Below, one piece after another: positions 11,101-20,942 of a stretch of 64,000 nt of DNA. Position 1 is the first letter of the stretch. Every line of letters starts with the position of its first letter. Origin of the DNA: Rhynchopus sp. YZ270_cl-10 (lineage: Eukaryota > Euglenozoa > Diplonemea > Diplonemida > Diplonemidae); contig OZ037862.1 of NCBI GenBank assembly GCA_964035575.1, positions 992,001-1,056,000 on the forward strand, given 5' to 3'. A model generated the notes under the pieces. The model was not told where the DNA came from. It did not search any database and saw only the letters and a list, made by a program, of their open reading frames with translations. The position numbers and the translations under genes are program-made.

Positions 11101-13373
11101 CGCTGAGTGTGAGTCTTGCGGAGCCGACGAAGAACGCGTTCCAGGCAGAGGTGACGACGCTGGACTTGCAGGACGTGCTGGTGGGGCTGCTGGACTGCAC
11201 GGCGTGCACACAGGGTGTTGCGGGAGTGCTGACGGACATGTCTGTGGACCACTTCCTCGGGTCCTTCAACGCCGACCCTGTGAACGCCGTGACGATCACC
11301 TTTGCGGATGTGGCTGTCGAGATCCCTGCAGGTGTGTCGATTGAGCTGACAAACCTGGACCTGTGGGGTGTGCTGAAGGTGGCACACGCGTCCTTTGCCC
11401 TGAACGCGGATGGGATGTCTGCTGCGTTTGAGGCGGAGCCTGTGGCGTGGGGCCCGCTGACGATCACGGCGGCAAGCAGCAGCGCAAGTGGGCCGCAGTT
11501 TGCGATGGTGCTGACGGAGACGGAGCAGTCGCTGCTGATTGACGGGAAGGCAGTGCTGTTTGGGCAGTCTGTGTCGCTGTACCTGCAGATGAGTGACAAC
11601 ACGGTGGAGGGCCACTTTGCGCTGTCGCTTGCGAGTCTGCAGGCAGACGTGACAATGACGAGCAGCGGGCGTCCTGGGGATGCAGGGTTCTCGAACAGCG
11701 TGCGTGCGGAGCTGGAGGCGGACCTGATTGGCGACATTGTGGGTGCTGCGACGGAGTACCTGCTGGGGCTTGCGAGCGAGATGGACGCAGAGCTGGCAGC
11801 TGCGCAGACTGCGGTGACTTCTGCGGACAGTGCGTGGGACAAGGCGAAGGAAGAGCTGAAGAAGGTGGAGGAGGACGCGGCAGCGGAGATCAAGGAGGCA
11901 GAGGACGACGTGGTGAGTGCGCAGAGGGAAGTCGACAGCTTTAACTGCGGGAACATCTGGCTGGTGTCGGACGCATGTGAAGCAGGGAAGGATGTGGTGA
12001 AGGGGATACTGAGTGCGGCGAAGAAGACACTGGAGGGTGTGCGCAAGGCGACGACTGCGCTCATCGCGCTTGCGGAGTTACTTGTCGAGGAGTCGAAGAT
12101 CCTGCTTGACTTTGCGGGGGAGGTGCTCTCGTGGGCGGAGAGTGCTGTCGACGTGTTTGCTGCGGTTGTGTCTGCGATTGGGGGAGCTCTGGAGGACATG
12201 CTTATTGTGCACAGCTTGGTGTTCACAAGCGACGTGAGCAACAGCGATGTGGCGGTGTCCTTCGCAGCGGACGTGAAAATCTTTGGGACGCGCCATCGCA
12301 ACCTCGCCTTCTCTGTGCGCATCAACTTCAACGCGATTGTGGACCACCTGTCGGGACTTCTGTCGGACGCGTTCACAGGCGACTTTGATGGTGCAGTTGT
12401 TGACGAGAAGCCTGGGGCACCGTCGGCTGTGGCGGGCGCACCGCAGACGGTTGCGGACTACGTGGACGTGCTGCGCGACGCGGCCTACCACGTGTACAAG
12501 CTGAACACGGTGACGGTGCCGCAGGATACACTCGACTGTGCAGCGTCGCTTGCAGGCTGCGCCGACATCGCGTCACGATTCCCTCCGGGGTTCCCGGTAG
12601 AGACCATGGAGGACATGTGCACCACGGCGATGGAGGAGAAGTGTGCAGACAGCAGCGAAGCACTGGCACGCCAGCTGTGGCTGCAGGAGGCGCTTGTCAC
12701 GTCTTCGCAACGCGCGCTCGAGACAACGCTGTCTGCGCGTGCGGCAAAGGTTGTGGAGATAGGCACGGCAGCGGAGCAAGCGCAGGCACACTGCGATACA
12801 GCTGACCTGATGTTTGTGTCGTTTTTGTGTCCTGCGGACATACTGAAGCTTCTGCACGAGGCGTTGCAGAGCGTGCTCGCTTCTGATAGCGCCGCGCTCC
12901 TGACGGCGATGGTGGTCACCGAGTACAACGTGACCACGTACGCTGAGTCCGCCGCCTCCGCAAAAGCAGCGTACCAGGCAGTGAAGGGAGACTGCAATAA
13001 TGGTGGGTCCGCCCTTGTATGCGCACAAGAACTGCTCCTGCTTAGTGCCAAGTCGCTGGCACGCTTCGAGAGCGATGCATCTGTTGCACAGCGCGACGCA
13101 CTCGAGGTGCCGCTCTTGAACGCGCTGGCAGACGCGCAGGGCGGCACAGAGGCAGACGTGCTGCTTCTCGACGCTGTCAGCACTGCGATCACGTCGCGCA
13201 CCACAAGCCTTAGCACCCTTGTCGCGACAGTGCAGGACAGCTACAATGCGGGACAGTGTGCGTCACAAAGCTCCAGCGTTTACTGTAGAATTCTGGCAAC
13301 GCAGCTGGCTGACGCAGAAGGGATGCTGGACGGGCTTGAGTCCATCACCTCGGACACGTCTGGCTATTTCTGA
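8118..13373 (+). CDS. Giant secreted beta-rich protein with helical C-terminal region (copy 2)
   Basis: This is an open frame of 1751 residues, paralogous to the gene at 313-5580. The signal peptide and roughly the first 1228 residues are the same. From about residue 1229 (AAAQTAVTSADSAW here, AAADAAVLSADSAW in copy 1) onward there are frequent substitutions and small length changes, but the coiled-coil-like segment, hydrophobic helices and most Cys positions are kept. The tail ends in a different short sequence (TSGYF). The abrupt change from identity to divergence inside one exon suggests gene conversion of the 5' part, or an arrangement of constant N-terminus and variable C-terminus. The function is unknown. 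A CAG acceptor-like site precedes the start (8087-8089). Confidence 0.85.
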   Translation: MRVPQLLCALAVAVATMGRGSEAGLALTDCVQGVCVVDATLGDSTSELGFLVSGAVAVDEAAPCSSANGGSVSVTLYVAGETLTSTGSLWQGDGCGADGVSPVWTLSAAFDGVFIVLPAPADNVALRAAALTLTGSGADASFAGTLSGEVEVDGAAGTLAASVSVSSSAAVTAVSLSVSGAFSVGPLSASALAFSMDMATGVFSGSGTLGVDLAAYAGPTLAGDVVTVERLLYYSQTGAWDVAVRMAEGSSVDVLGLSVSDVSVALALAHGGGGADWAGTVGGTVSSLFGGAGGEGAVAVTADFSAETGLTALRGDVTLVGNGVSFSGTLVTDGTTSTGDGALLVGGSVAAQASFTYTHATKAFAVLGSVQGALQVGTVTLSSAGVTLSKADGGAWSGSVSGTAALFGGTAAASMAFADGTLASLAVSTTFVTGNGLLSGSLAFDYVRADTCATSTGTFGGVLKMSGAAELAFDGTVAFDGCTGVVSVAASVDGDWAAPGGVSVAGVAVQATSSGFADGSTSTALSAQTWVGSVSGTTSGADVAVAFDVAFDTSSDASSVEAMLSYADTNLIVQVMVNSDCSGSGLVQVQNLPSGVPALEVAVAYTRESCGGASKAWALEGSLGDSLLIDFSGKTLSLAPAVVRVVSDEAGALSVEVVAGLAPFEVVAAFGAGDAGAAFTLTARTAADAAAGEVTPGAFLAAMSGGVASVFGSGVGSAFSSLFSGMTELTLTDLLVVFDFVAPSISLTATGTLFGAGFDVLVVVEKAGSAWQYALALTTTGLSDLSFPGLAGTVVDVIAPSSLTVSVANAATSFAGKTLPQGLSLAATLPLDGSVMAGITAVAPSSLNDQTAAASGADGGVTIVASLTSSTEMRLALALAGGVELGSPDVFLREVSLLLVVKAAGSPEFGFQVVIDVTMDERVLSASAALLVDATGLSLAVALDSSEPWNEPFGMKGVAILFPLGLSLAITPAGILSEFALTGGVQLSAATGYVTLSVSLAEPTKNAFQAEVTTLDLQDVLVGLLDCTACTQGVAGVLTDMSVDHFLGSFNADPVNAVTITFADVAVEIPAGVSIELTNLDLWGVLKVAHASFALNADGMSAAFEAEPVAWGPLTITAASSSASGPQFAMVLTETEQSLLIDGKAVLFGQSVSLYLQMSDNTVEGHFALSLASLQADVTMTSSGRPGDAGFSNSVRAELEADLIGDIVGAATEYLLGLASEMDAELAAAQTAVTSADSAWDKAKEELKKVEEDAAAEIKEAEDDVVSAQREVDSFNCGNIWLVSDACEAGKDVVKGILSAAKKTLEGVRKATTALIALAELLVEESKILLDFAGEVLSWAESAVDVFAAVVSAIGGALEDMLIVHSLVFTSDVSNSDVAVSFAADVKIFGTRHRNLAFSVRINFNAIVDHLSGLLSDAFTGDFDGAVVDEKPGAPSAVAGAPQTVADYVDVLRDAAYHVYKLNTVTVPQDTLDCAASLAGCADIASRFPPGFPVETMEDMCTTAMEEKCADSSEALARQLWLQEALVTSSQRALETTLSARAAKVVEIGTAAEQAQAHCDTADLMFVSFLCPADILKLLHEALQSVLASDSAALLTAMVVTEYNVTTYAESAASAKAAYQAVKGDCNNGGSALVCAQELLLLSAKSLARFESDASVAQRDALEVPLLNALADAQGGTEADVLLLDAVSTAITSRTTSLSTLVATVQDSYNAGQCASQSSSVYCRILATQLADAEGMLDGLESITSDTSGYF

Positions 13374-14090
13374 GTGTGTATATGTTTTATAGGTCAAACG
13401 CAGTTGACAGGGAAAATACTACGGTCGCTCTATGTGTGTTCACACTCATTTGTGCTCCTCCCTTCTCACACATCATCATCTGTACTTCAGTACGTGCACT
13501 GTCTTGCCTTTTCTATTTGGCTCTTTTTCTGTAAACATATCAGTTTTCAAAACAAGAGAAGGTGGAAGCGTACAACTAACAACTCTCCTCTTGTTTGTTT
13601 CCCGTTTCCCGTTTTCCCGTGTGGGTGAAGATAGCTATTGACACTGTAGTATTTTTTCTTGAATTGGATTTGGTTTTTTCACTAATATACACCTCAACTC
13701 ACGTTCAACACATTTTTTTTTGCGGTGCGATAAACGAAAAAGTGCGTTCTTGTCTGTCTTTTGTGATTTATGCTTCACTGTCATATCCTGAAGTCGTTTT
13801 CTATTGTTTTGTCTTTATTCCTTTATTTTGTTTTGAAAAATGGAATGAAAACGTGAGTTTTTCCCCCATACATTTGTTAGCACACAGCTGTCCGTCCGTA
13901 GGGATGTAGCTGTATTTAAAATGGTTCCTGTATTCCCATAGAACAGTGAACAAGAATGGAACGGAACAGAGAAAAGAGGGAACTAATATTGGTGCTTGCA
14001 ACCCACCCCTTTCCACAAAAGAGCGTTAGCCAAAAGAGATCTGGAGACAGTAAGCTTTGATACTCAAAAAAGTTAAGAGCAATCTGCTTG

Positions 14091-15190
14091 CAGGCTTTTT
14101 TCTAAATCAGGTATTGATATTGGGGTTTTGAAAAAATAAAATGTGCGCACTTTATTTCCCGGCTTTAAGGTCCCACCCAGCGCACTTTTTTTACTCGGTA
14201 GAAGGTAGGTGGGTTTCTTAGGGATAAAGTGACCGAGAAAAAAAATGGTGGTCGTCATGTCCTCAAACTGTCCAAAAACAACATTTTTGAAGAAAAAAAT
14301 AACACAGTTGGTACTCCAGAAAAAAAAAATCCCAAGTACGCAACAACTACGCAACAAGTACGCAAAATGGGGGTGGGCTTCATTTTTACTTTGTGGGTAT
14401 TTTTTGGGGTTTTTTGGTTTTAGGGTTCCAGAAGCCAGTTTGTGCACAACATTGACCCCAAAAGTGCAGAAATCACCTGAAAGTGGCAAAAAGCAAAAAA
14501 AAAAAACATGTTTTGCGGGGGAAAATTCCAAGGTTTTTTGCAGGGATGACCACCGCATAGGCTGTACTGTACTGTACTGTACTGTACTGTACTGTACTGT
14601 ACTGTACTGTACTGTACTGTACTGTACTGTACTGTACTGTACTGTACTGTACTGTACTGTACTGTACTGTACTGTACTGTACTGTACTGTACTGTACTGT
14701 ACTGTACTGTACTGTACTGTACTGTACTGTACTGTACTGTACTGTACTGTACTGTACTGTACTGTACTGTACTGTACTGTGAAAAGTTGTGAAAGCTGCA
14801 AAAAGTTGTGATTTTGATTGAAATTTTGTGAAACTTTGCAAAACGCCGCCCCCCGGATAGCACCACCATCCTCTATTTTGTCTCTTGCAATCCACCCACA
14901 TTCACCCACCCACACCACCCAACCGCACACCCACTACACATAGGTGAGACTGTGGAAAAAGTGAGAAAATTCAACTACTCAAAAAAATGTCCATTTTTCC
15001 AAAATGACCCCACCACATGCCGGGATCGGCTCGGAAATGCGACAAAACGCACTTTCAGGGGGGGGGGGGGGGGGCCGGAGGGGGGGAACGCACTTTTTTT
15101 GGGGGAAAATGCACAGGTATGTTGCGCACTTTTTTTACTATTGATTTTCGGTTTTTGGGAAATTTTGGACCCGATTTAGAAAAAAGCCTG
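14091..15190. mobile_element. Non-autonomous hAT-like DNA transposon, 1.1 kb
   Basis: The ends are perfect 18-bp inverted repeats, CAGGCTTTTTTCTAAATC at 14091-14108 and its complement at 15173-15190. They are flanked by the 8-bp direct repeat TCTGCTTG (14083-14090 and 15191-15198). Unit 1 has the single octamer uninterrupted at 5863-5870. The 8-bp duplication and CAG ends fit the hAT superfamily. There is no transposase frame. The motif GCGCACTTT or CGCACTTT repeats several times near both ends, as hAT subterminal binding motifs do. The interior holds the pentamer array 14562-14780 and a run of G. Confidence 0.93.
14562..14780. repeat. (TACTG)n pentanucleotide array inside the hAT-like element
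   Basis: About 44 very regular copies of a 5-base unit. Frames through it give monotonous Tyr-Cys-Thr-Val-Leu peptides that should not be taken as genes. Each junction contains the self-complementary GTAC. Confidence 0.97.
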
Positions 15191-15751
15191 TCTGCTTGTC
15201 CCTACTCTTTAGCTAACAGAAACCATAAAACCAGATCGAGAACCAACCGTTTCTCCCTTTTTTACCTACTTCCTTCAGTCTTACTTTAAGATAGACTGGA
15301 GGTGTGGTGCCTGCATCTCGTACTATGTTGTTCTCTTGCCCCCACACGTGTTCATCCCCTCACCCAATGTTTTCCTTTTTTATGTGTTGCTGAAACCGTC
15401 TTTTTGCAACAATTAAAAGACTGGATGCATCTGTAGAGAACATCCTTGCGCTTTCTCTTGTTTGAGTTGAAAGTATATGAAACTAACTTTTTATGCGTTG
15501 CTGAAAAACTGCTTTTACCTTTGCGAGGGTCATCCCAGACAATATTTCCACACTTTCCTTGCACTCTCAGTGGTGCCCGGTTCTGGGAGTCTCCCTTGCG
15601 TGGTGTGGCAGTCATTTTTCCTCACACAACAACACAACAACACAACCATCCCGATGCGTGTCAACTGGGGAGATATGAGTATGATGTTCATTGCATCTTT
15701 CAATTTTTCCAGTTTTTATGAGGGGTTTTTTTTTTTCTTTTTCTTTTTTTT

Positions 15752-17644
15752 ATACAACTGTATGATTCTTAGGACTGAAACAGGGTTAATATCAGAAACC
15801 AATCTACTGAAGTTTCAACTTGTGCACGAAGCATTTTACTTTTCTTTTCTACGTTTTGCAAAACACACAACATAAAAAGAAAGATGGGACCATTTTTGTT
15901 GATCCCTCACCATATACTATCAATTTATTGATTGCATATGATGAAAATACTTTTTATTTACAAGTGCCTCCAGACATGCTGTGAAAAACTGAGCCTCGCT
16001 TAGAGTATGTTGCGGAATGGTCTCTAGTACATTAGCCCTAAAAAGCTAAACACATAGTGCAAACTAGTTTATATTTATAGATATATTCTACTGCTGCACT
16101 ATGCTTTGTTTACTCATAATTACAAAGGAGTTAACAGAAAGTCGAAGCACACAATACAGCTGTCCTGTGAACTTCGCACTACACCCCACCCCCTCCCTAC
16201 CTCTTTGAAACAGTCAAAAAAGAAATCAAAATTAAAAAAAAAAAAAAAAAAACAGCAGAAAAAGAGACCAAAAAAAAAATGATATAATAACAAGGGAGAG
16301 CAAGTAGGTTATTTAAAGTAGGTTGACGACACCGAAACCCCAATAAAAAAAATGTGTCCGTTTATGGTGTCAACGTTAAAGACTACCAGAAGCAGCTCAG
16401 TGCATTCTGAAAAAAATAAGCGAGCGATTCTAGGCTATATATGTTCATGAAGCCAATGAATCTAGATAAAGGTCCTATTTCAAAGAATTCCCACAAACAA
16501 ACACCACTTTTATTTTTACTTTTTTTCAACAAACCAAATAAAAAGAAAAAAAAAACTCTTTTTCACCACTGGAAGGGACTAGACCTCGTACTTGACCCTT
16601 TCAGTGAGACGTCAGACCAATGTATTACATTGCCACACCCTGGGTAAGCTGTGCAGTCTGTAGGCCTACTACAAAAACCGCAAAACTTTGGAAAAAAAAA
16701 AAGAACGAAGATAATAGGTATATCGCAGTAGTAATTTGGTCGTGGTTTACCAATGGTAATGTCCACGACGCAGTTTATATGGTTGTACTCAACGCGTACT
16801 ATGTCACTAGTGATGAGTATTTTTCTCGCAGGAGCGATTTGGTCTTGGTGGGCATCTTAGCTTTCCCATTTTTAAAGGGACAATAGCCTTGAGACTAAGA
16901 CTCCAGGACACATATTAAATTGTTTGCAATGCACGTTTTGCTATCTCTTTGTACTACTCTAGTCTTTGTGTAGGTGTTTCAATACAATGGACAATGGATG
17001 ATTAAACTGGTTTTAATCATTGCTTGGACGGCGAACTACTAAGTCCAGAAAATTCAGTATGTTTTTCACTTTTCTATTTTTTACTTTTATTTTATTTCTC
17101 TTTCTTGTGTGTTTGCTGAGGTTTTCTATCTGATACACAGACAGGATGTGTTGGTATTTGTTTGGATTGGTAGCAATTATTGCACGGAATACTTTACGTA
17201 TACACGGCAGCCATCAAGACCAAGACTCTTTAGGTTACTCTTCCTCCTGGTGATCAGACATTACATCCAGTAAGGACAGAGAAAGGAATAAGAAAAAAGA
17301 AAAAAAAAACTTTTGTATTTTGTGTATTCCCGAAACAAAAAACTGAAGTAGAAGGTACCAAATGTTCACACGAACATCGGTTTCACGATATTCACCCACC
17401 ATTTAAAGGGAAATCACTGAAGATGTCCACCCTTTTGAATACAACTGTATGATTCTTAGGACTGAAACAGGGTTAATATCAGAAACCAATCTACTGAAGT
17501 TTCAACTTGTGCACGAAGCATTTTACTTTTCTTTTCTACGTTTTGCAAAACACACAACATAAAAAGAAAGATGGGACCATTTTTGTTGATCCCTCACCAT
17601 ATACTATCAATTTATTGATTGCATATGATGAAAATACTTTTTTT
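15752..17644. mobile_element. Unclassified insertion with ~204-bp terminal direct repeats
   Basis: The sequence 15752-15955 (ATACAACTGTATGATTC...GAAAATACTTTT) is repeated in the same direction at 17439-17644. Between them lie about 1.48 kb of AT-rich DNA without a convincing reading frame. Unit 1 lacks the insertion; its matching T-rich spacer is about 7390-7430. Terminal direct repeats without genes resemble a miniature LTR-type or other terminal-repeat element. The T-rich flanks hide any target duplication. A third copy of the repeat with adjoining interior sequence lies at 36296-36608. Classification is uncertain. Confidence 0.6.
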
Positions 17645-17663
17645 TTTTTTTGTGCGTGATATT

Positions 17664-19504
17664 CATACAAGTATAACGGCCGTCACGACGGGAAAAATTT
17701 TTTTTTGTCGGGGAGGTCACGGCCGTGAAGAAAACCTGAAAAATTTAACGGCCGTGAAATTTTGCATTGATCACGGCCGTGAAATATTTCCACGCTTTTT
17801 GCTTGTTTCTTCTTTTTCGTTCGTAGACAGGGCCAACCCCCTTTCCCATCCCTCCCAAGTCATTCTTGGGGCGGTAAAAGCAACATAAAAAATGCAAAAA
17901 AATTCGGCCCCACTGCGATCGGGAAGCTGACGACACGAATGAGCACTTATGGTGGTCCTGCCCTGCCTGCGATGCTATACGCTCAGATCCTAGTTTCCAC
18001 TTCGTCACAACTGCTGACAGGTCGCCGTGGCCTAACTGCGTGTCGAACTGTGGAGTTATCCCTACTGCCCTGAAGGACAATATTGATGCTACCTCCAGCG
18101 TCTGCACCGGTTGTCTCTGAACAACAGCCTCCGTATCAACAATCTGCCACTCACGCCTGGAGAACAGCTCAGCTGCAACCTTTGTTCCGTCCCCACTATG
18201 ACTTCGACCGGATTCCACTCTCACAGGAAATGGACTTATCCAAACCATCACCTGCGTGCCCTGCGCTCCTGGCTCTCCTCACTGCGCTGGTCTCCCGCTG
18301 CCCGCCCAGGTTTTCACCCTACTGTTAATTGTAGTTGGAGCGTGTGGCATTTCTGAGCACTTGTACGTGCTCCCGGTTCTTTAGAGTAGCATATTTCTCG
18401 TGTTTCAGCACTTGTAACCGGTTCTTGAGCAAAGTACTCTTCTCATATTTGATGGGCTTTCCGTTGTGGAGCACACATCAATACTGTGAGACGAACCTCA
18501 TTTGTGTTGAACCATTTGCGGTGTTCTTCAGCGTGCAAAATCTTCCGACAGAATCAGCACACCATTGAACAACTATCCTCCGTCCTTTTTGTCGGAAAAT
18601 AGACCGCGTCACGTTTTGCACACCTCTGGATCTTCTTCGCTACGTTGGCGAGATACGCGCAGAGGGAGGGGTCCACCCCTTTGCTCCCGTGAACTTGTAC
18701 TGTTTGCCCGATGTTTTCTTTGGCACAAGAGTGATGAACGGGGTTGAGTGAGTCCACACGCATCCTTCTCGGGCAAAGAGTAATAAGAGGTTATGAGACG
18801 CTTGGGACGCTGCGGAAGAAGATTACAGATGGTACTGTGTACTGTGTACTGTGTACTGTGTACTGTGTACTGTGTACTGTGTACTGTGTACTGTGTACTG
18901 TGTACTGTGTACTGTGTACTGTGTACTGTGTACTGTGTACTGTGTACTGTGTACTGTGTACTGTGTACTGTGTACTGTGTACTGTGTACTGTGTACTGTG
19001 TACTGTGTACTGTGTACTGTGTACTGTGTACTGTGTACTGTGTACTGTGTACTGTGTACTGTGTACTGTGTACTGTGTACTGTGTACTGTGTACTGTGTA
19101 CTGTGTACTGTGTACTGTGTACTGTGTACTGTGTACTGTGTACTGTGTACTGTGTACTGTGTACTGTGTACTGTGTACTGTGTACTGTGTACTGTGTACT
19201 GTGTACTGTGTACTGTGTACTGTGTACTGTGTACTGTGTACTGTGTACTGTGTACTGTGTACTGTGTACTGTGTACTGTGTACTGTGTACTGTGTACTGT
19301 GTACTGTGTACTGTGTACTGTGTGTTCCTTCAAAGACCTGTACAAAAATTTCACGGCCGTTGTTTTTTTTTAACGGCCGTGAAATTTTTGTACACAAGAA
19401 AGGCGCTTTTTTTTCACGGCCGTTTTTTTTTATTTTTCACGGCAACGACGGCAGTGGGTCGAGCATTTTTTTTTCATTTCCGTGACGTCCGTTTTACTTG
19501 TATG
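17664..19504. mobile_element. Non-autonomous DNA transposon with CATACAAGTA ends, 1.84 kb
   Basis: The ends are imperfect inverted repeats of about 30 bp: CATACAAGTATAACGGCCGT at 17664 and the complement of CATACAAGTAAAACGGACGT at 19504. The 6-bp direct repeat GATATT flanks them (17658-17663 and 19505-19510). Unit 1 reads through this point at about 7431-7465. The motif ACGGCCGTGAA repeats many times near both ends. The interior holds a 0.5-kb heptamer array and a short Cys/Trp-rich coding remnant (about 17935-18120) that recalls the C-terminal zinc motif of LINE-type reverse transcriptases. The superfamily is not assigned. Confidence 0.85.
18833..19323. repeat. (TACTGTG)n heptanucleotide array
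   Basis: About 70 nearly perfect copies of a 7-base unit occupy the right half of the transposon at 17664-19504. Long frames through it on both strands are repeat translations only. As in the arrays at 14562 and 21211, the unit contains GTAC across its junction. Confidence 0.97.
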
Positions 19505-19599
19505 GATATTTTTTCGTGCGTTTCTTGTTTTTTTTTCCACCAGGTGTCCGTGGCGTTTTTGAAGCACATGGAAGATGCCTTTGCACACAATTTTATTTG

Positions 19600-19750
19600 T
19601 ATTTGCGTCTGCCGAATGAACGAGACGTTTTGCACTTCCAACCCCTCTATGGTGACTAAGCACGAGAGGCTTAGTGTCATCTTATAAATTTTTCTCTTTA
19701 TTTGCTCTTTAGGTGACAAAGCATGATAGACTTGGTTCATCTTATACACG
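19600..19750 (+). repeat. Dispersed ~110-bp repeat, tail motif present twice
   Basis: The first half (CCGAATGAACGAGACGTTTT...) is followed by GGTGACTAAGCACGAGAGGC (with TTAG completing the stem) and CATCTTATAAA, then by a second, more diverged tail motif ending GGTTCATCTTATACACGCC. It corresponds to 7540-7640 of unit 1, where the tail occurs once. Confidence 0.6.
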
Positions 19751-20942
19751 CCCCCTACCCTCCCCACCCCCACCCTCCACCCCCATTTTTGTCCTTTGCA
19801 CGCTCACCAGCTTTCCTTTGTAGTAGGGAAGCACAGGGTGTGGCGCTTGTTGTTTTCATTTTCATATTATAGATGGCACATATGCACATTCATCGAGGTA
19901 TCTTAGATAATAAAAAGATGATCAAGCGCAAGAGGCGCTATGTCTCATCTTCTTTAATCTTTTCCTATTGTTCTTTTTTGTTTCATTTTTTTTAGCGTTT
20001 TCCCCCCACTTTCTTGTCGACATTTTTTGTCTGTAATTCTTCAATAAAGCGCTTCAATTAAAATAGACTTCGTTCTCTGCAAAGAAGGACCCTCAGCTCA
20101 GTGCTCCCTCTTTAGGAACACGTGGTGCATGTAATATTTTGTGCACGCGAATGCTTCTGAAAGAAAGGATGGATCTGAGAGCCTTCATATGTGAGTAGTT
20201 TCTACGGCGCTTTTGGAAGGATGTACTAGGAGGGGGGGACAAGGTGAAGAGGTAAGTGTTCTTTTGTTGTTTGTGATGGTGGTGTTTGCGTGTTGCTTGC
20301 TCCGCACTTCCAGTGGAAAATGCAAAGCAACGTGTACACACAACAGCAAAGTACCTCTGCAGTATTGCACATAATTCGCCGGCATAATCCACATTCGTTG
20401 TCCTTTTTTTTTTCATGTTTTCATCATTCCGGACTTTTTTTTGGAATTTTATATTTTTTTGAACGTTGCTCTCCTTTGCGAGAGATGTGTGTGTTGTGCA
20501 CGAGAGGCGCACTCATCTTTCAAAAAGTTCTTTTGTTTTTTTGTTCTATTTCCACATTGCCTCCCCTCCCCCTCCCCATCCCATCCCATCCCCTCCCTTC
20601 AGTGATAAACAAAAGCTACCCCAACGCCCTTCTTTAGTCTCACTGCTTCTCATGCTTCGCACCCTCACCCCCTGCCTCCCCTCAGACTCACCACACGCAC
20701 TCGGCCTGCGTACATGAGGCAGGTTTGCAACTGCGAACTTTCATTTGCCTTCTGCCCTTCGTCGTCCCGACGAGAGACAGACGCATTTCAACAAAATAAA
20801 CAAAATCAGCGTATTTTTTCGATTCGCAATGATGTGCAATGATGTGCATGCTACACATGAGGGGGTACATACGCTTTTCTCCCCTTACACACAAAACAAC
20901 CCTCTTATGACACCTACCAGACTACACCCCACACACAAAACA
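19751..20942. other. Spacer between unit 2 and the next gene
   Basis: The spacer contains the end of unit 2 (20155-20252 matching 7675-7785), another CACGAGAGGCGCACTCATCTT motif at about 20498, and pyrimidine tracts ending in CAG at about 20602 and 20685. One of these might be an acceptor site for the gene starting at 20943. No coding sequence was recognised. Confidence 0.5.

Larger units (their letters stand above)
7806..20252. repeat. Tandem duplication, unit 2, expanded by three insertions
   Basis: This unit corresponds to 1-7805. After removing the insertions at 14091-15190, 15752-17644 and 17664-19504 (with their target duplications) the unit is about 7.6 kb, close to unit 1. The unit 1 sequence reads straight through at the matching positions. 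The unit ends at about 20252, where the sequence stops matching 7685-7785. Beyond this the DNA is unrelated to the start of the unit. Confidence 0.88.

Noticed and set aside
15752-17644. Firm label of LTR retrotransposon
   Set aside because: There is no coding region, primer-binding site or clear target duplication; only the direct repeats are visible.
18791-19687. Several frames of 180-280 codons on both strands with Tyr-Cys-Val-Leu-Cys-Thr or His-Ser-Thr-Gln-Tyr repeats
   Set aside because: They are translations of the heptamer array. The same applies to frames over 14562-14780 and 21211-21394.
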